DNA of 14,955 bases, from positions 1 through 14,955 of the forward strand of contig UREE01000053.1 in the NCBI GenBank assembly GCA_900546825.1, written 5' to 3'. A program made the position numbers and the translations under genes. Under the pieces are notes generated by a model. That model saw only the letters and a list, made by a program, of their open reading frames with translations. It did not search any database and was not told where the DNA came from. How positions within the stretch are numbered: position 1 is the stretch's first letter; the number at the start of each line of letters is the position of its first letter. The stretch comes from an uncultured Collinsella sp. Its GTDB lineage: Bacteria; Actinomycetota; Coriobacteriia; Coriobacteriales; Coriobacteriaceae. Below are positions 13,773-14,955 of the stretch, piece by piece.

Positions 13773-13830
13773 CCGGCAGTTAGGGACGTTCCTTTTCTGC
13801 CGGCAGTTTAGGAACGTCCCTAACTGCCGG
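13773..13830. repeat. Long hairpin repeat, ccggcagttagggacgttcc type
   Basis: Two 21-bp arms (13773-13793 and 13810-13830) are perfect reverse complements. The 16-bp spacer contains the 10-bp palindrome ctgccggcag (13797-13806). It can also be read as two overlapping inverted units sharing the ctgccggcag centre. The first 24 bp (13773-13796) recur exactly at 14893-14916. The element starts 3 bp after the terminator T tract and ends 18 bp before the stop of the leftward gene. It resembles REP/BIME-type intergenic repeats. Confidence 0.75.
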
Positions 13831-13848
13831 CTCGGGAACGACAAAGCG

Positions 13849-14832
13849 CTAGTTCACCTCGACAGGCTTGGCGCCGGGATAGCGCTCCTCAAAGTCTAGG
13901 CGGTACTTATTGTCATTGGTGCCCGCCACGTTGTCGCGCGACAGCGGCGCCACGATCTCATTCTTGTGGTCCGCAGGCTTGGCGTATTTCAGGCTGATCT
14001 CCCAGGCATCACAGATTGCGTCAATGCGGTGATCCAGGTCGTCGTACAGAGCGATGATGTCCTTCCAGGAGCTGTAGTTCTTGGAGCTCGTCGGGACGTC
14101 CAGGTCCTCGACGATGTCGTAATACTGCTCGATGGTGTCCTCCGTGCGCTCGGCGACGTCGGCGAGATTTTGACGGGTGGTTCGATCCTCTTCCAGATAG
14201 TTGCCGTTGAAGTTCTGCGCGCAGCCACGGACCTGGCTGTCGAGATCTTCGAGCAGGTCGTAGTATTCGCTCAGTCGGCGGTAGAGGTTCTGCTCAGAGA
14301 GCGTTGCTTCGCCGCCATCCTCGTCATCATCGTCATCATCGTCGTACAGGCTGTTGGGATCGCCGAGAGGCTTTAGGTTATCGTCGTCGACGTCATGGTG
14401 CAGCTTGGCTACCTCGGCAGTCGTCTGCGTGGCGGCGTTGTCGAACGGTCTGATTGCAAAGAAGATGACCAGGGCGATGATGATCGCCACCAGCACAACG
14501 ATAACGGCGATAAGCGGCCCGGTGCCGCTCTTTTTGGGAGCGGGGGTCTGTGGCGAAGCGGGCGCGTATGCGGGAGCCGGCTGCTGTTGGGGCGAGCCGC
14601 TCGCGACGAGCATGCGCTGCGTGGTCTCGACGGCCTCGGTCCTTGCGGCGGGGTCGGGGCTATAGGCGAGGGAGTCGTCCGCCTTGGCTTGCGGCGTATC
14701 AAGGGAGCCGGTCTGCTCAAAAGCGGGCTGGCTATCGCTCGCGGCTGTTTGCTCAACGGGTGCACCGCACGAGGTGCAGAACTTGGCATCATCTGCAAGA
14801 AGCTTGCCGCACGAGGCGCAATACCGAGACAT
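13849..14832 (-). CDS. Zinc-ribbon, single-pass membrane protein of unknown function
   Basis: The N-terminus is a short zinc ribbon with ligands C5, C8, C19 and C22 (YCASCGK and FCTSCGAP), as in many bacterial zinc_ribbon_2 proteins. A flexible Ala/Pro/Gln-rich linker (about 28-103) follows. One membrane helix, LIAVIVVLVAIIIALVIFFAI (107-127), preceded by two lysines, puts the ribbon inside and the rest outside. After it come a seven-Asp run (D164-D170) and an extracytoplasmic helical domain (about 178-327) rich in Tyr, Asp and Glu, with YYDLLEDLDSQV and the similar YYDIVEDLDVPT. I do not recognise that domain. Length is 327 residues. The ATG at 14832 has AAAGGAG about 5 nt upstream; a longer frame to 14850 is less likely. 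The acidic outer part could bind cations or cell-wall partners, but this is guesswork. It stands alone, flanked by repeat copies on both sides. Confidence 0.85.
   Translation of the reverse strand: MSRYCASCGKLLADDAKFCTSCGAPVEQTAASDSQPAFEQTGSLDTPQAKADDSLAYSPDPAARTEAVETTQRMLVASGSPQQQPAPAYAPASPQTPAPKKSGTGPLIAVIVVLVAIIIALVIFFAIRPFDNAATQTTAEVAKLHHDVDDDNLKPLGDPNSLYDDDDDDDEDGGEATLSEQNLYRRLSEYYDLLEDLDSQVRGCAQNFNGNYLEEDRTTRQNLADVAERTEDTIEQYYDIVEDLDVPTSSKNYSSWKDIIALYDDLDHRIDAICDAWEISLKYAKPADHKNEIVAPLSRDNVAGTNDNKYRLDFEERYPGAKPVEVN
14321..14347 (-). repeat. 9-bp tandem repeat coding the poly-Asp run
   Basis: Tcgtcatca occurs twice in tandem (14321-14329, 14330-14338), followed by a degenerate third unit. 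On the minus strand it codes the aspartate run of the zinc-ribbon protein. Slippage here would change the length of the acidic stretch in frame. Confidence 0.6.
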
Positions 14833-14869
14833 TGCCACTCCTTTCGCCACATTTCAATGCAATACGACG

Positions 14870-14875
14870 ATTATA
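14870..14875 (-). promoter_or_regulatory. Perfect -10 box of the zinc-ribbon gene
   Basis: TATAAT on the minus strand (14875-14870), about 38 bp before the ATG. At the normal -35 position (14893-14898) there is only repeat sequence (tgccgg). The nearest TTGACA on this strand is 57 bp upstream at 14938-14933. Confidence 0.55.
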
Positions 14876-14892
14876 CCCAGCATCCCAAAAAG

Positions 14893-14916
14893 CCGGCAGT
14901 TAGGGACGTTCCTTTT
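14893..14916. repeat. Partial copy of the ccggcagttagggacgttcc repeat
   Basis: Identical over 24 bp to 13773-13796 and in the same orientation. The second arm is missing, so this copy is a half-unit. It lies between TTGACA (14938-14933) and TATAAT (14875-14870) on the minus strand. Confidence 0.75.
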
Positions 14917-14932
14917 AATATGAGCAGGACAT

Positions 14933-14938
14933 TGTCAA
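14933..14938 (-). promoter_or_regulatory. Perfect TTGACA, possible stranded -35 box
   Basis: TTGACA on the minus strand with no acceptable -10 at 15-19 bp; TATTAA follows after only 12 bp. It may be a -35 separated from TATAAT (14875-14870) by repeat sequence, or chance. Confidence 0.3.
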
Positions 14939-14955
14939 GAGGCAAAATCGGGCCT

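Noticed and set aside
1..14955. CRISPR array, prophage, insertion sequence or toxin-antitoxin pair
   Set aside because: No regularly spaced repeats, no transposase or integrase frame and no paired small genes were seen. The repeats present are short intergenic hairpins.

Overview
The window is high-GC bacterial DNA with strong Shine-Dalgarno sites, short intergenic gaps and GTG/TTG starts at some genes. An actinobacterial host of the class Coriobacteriia, probably Collinsella or a close relative, fits best. That rests on the gene set (a tat-hyp gene string, a zinc-ribbon-rich type IA topoisomerase, a type-Ic aspartate aminotransferase) and on short hairpin repeats between genes. It is inference from pattern memory, not from a database search.

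Left part (1-4420): a small sugar-phosphate locus. A GntR/HutC-type regulator and mannose-6-phosphate isomerase (manA) run leftward. A ROK-family sugar kinase runs rightward from the shared 339-bp promoter region. A manganese-dependent inorganic pyrophosphatase (ppaC) follows and ends at a clear terminator. The kinase and isomerase could together turn a hexose such as mannose or glucose into fructose-6-phosphate.

Middle (4420-8520): a structured 5' leader with a terminator and a possible antiterminator strand precedes the Na+/H+ antiporter nhaA. A bidirectional terminator, an AT-rich gene-free stretch and a leftward 84-residue orphan gene follow. Next are a rightward class-I aminotransferase and an anti-anti-sigma (STAS) gene whose reading frame is broken, or shifted, at an A-AAC-CCC heptamer just after its start.

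Right part (8520-13770): a tightly packed rightward set, tatA-tatC-hypA-hypB-topA. It combines the twin-arginine translocase with two nickel-insertion factors for [NiFe] hydrogenase and ends with a topoisomerase and a strong bidirectional terminator. No hydrogenase structural genes are in the window. Finally a leftward zinc-ribbon, single-pass membrane protein (13849-14832) is flanked on both sides by copies of one hairpin repeat.

The most interesting signals are the nhaA leader RNA, the frameshift in the STAS gene, and two families of intergenic hairpin repeats that resemble REP elements. One copy sits between a perfect TTGACA and a perfect TATAAT. I saw no CRISPR array, rRNA, recognisable tRNA, transposase or phage gene.
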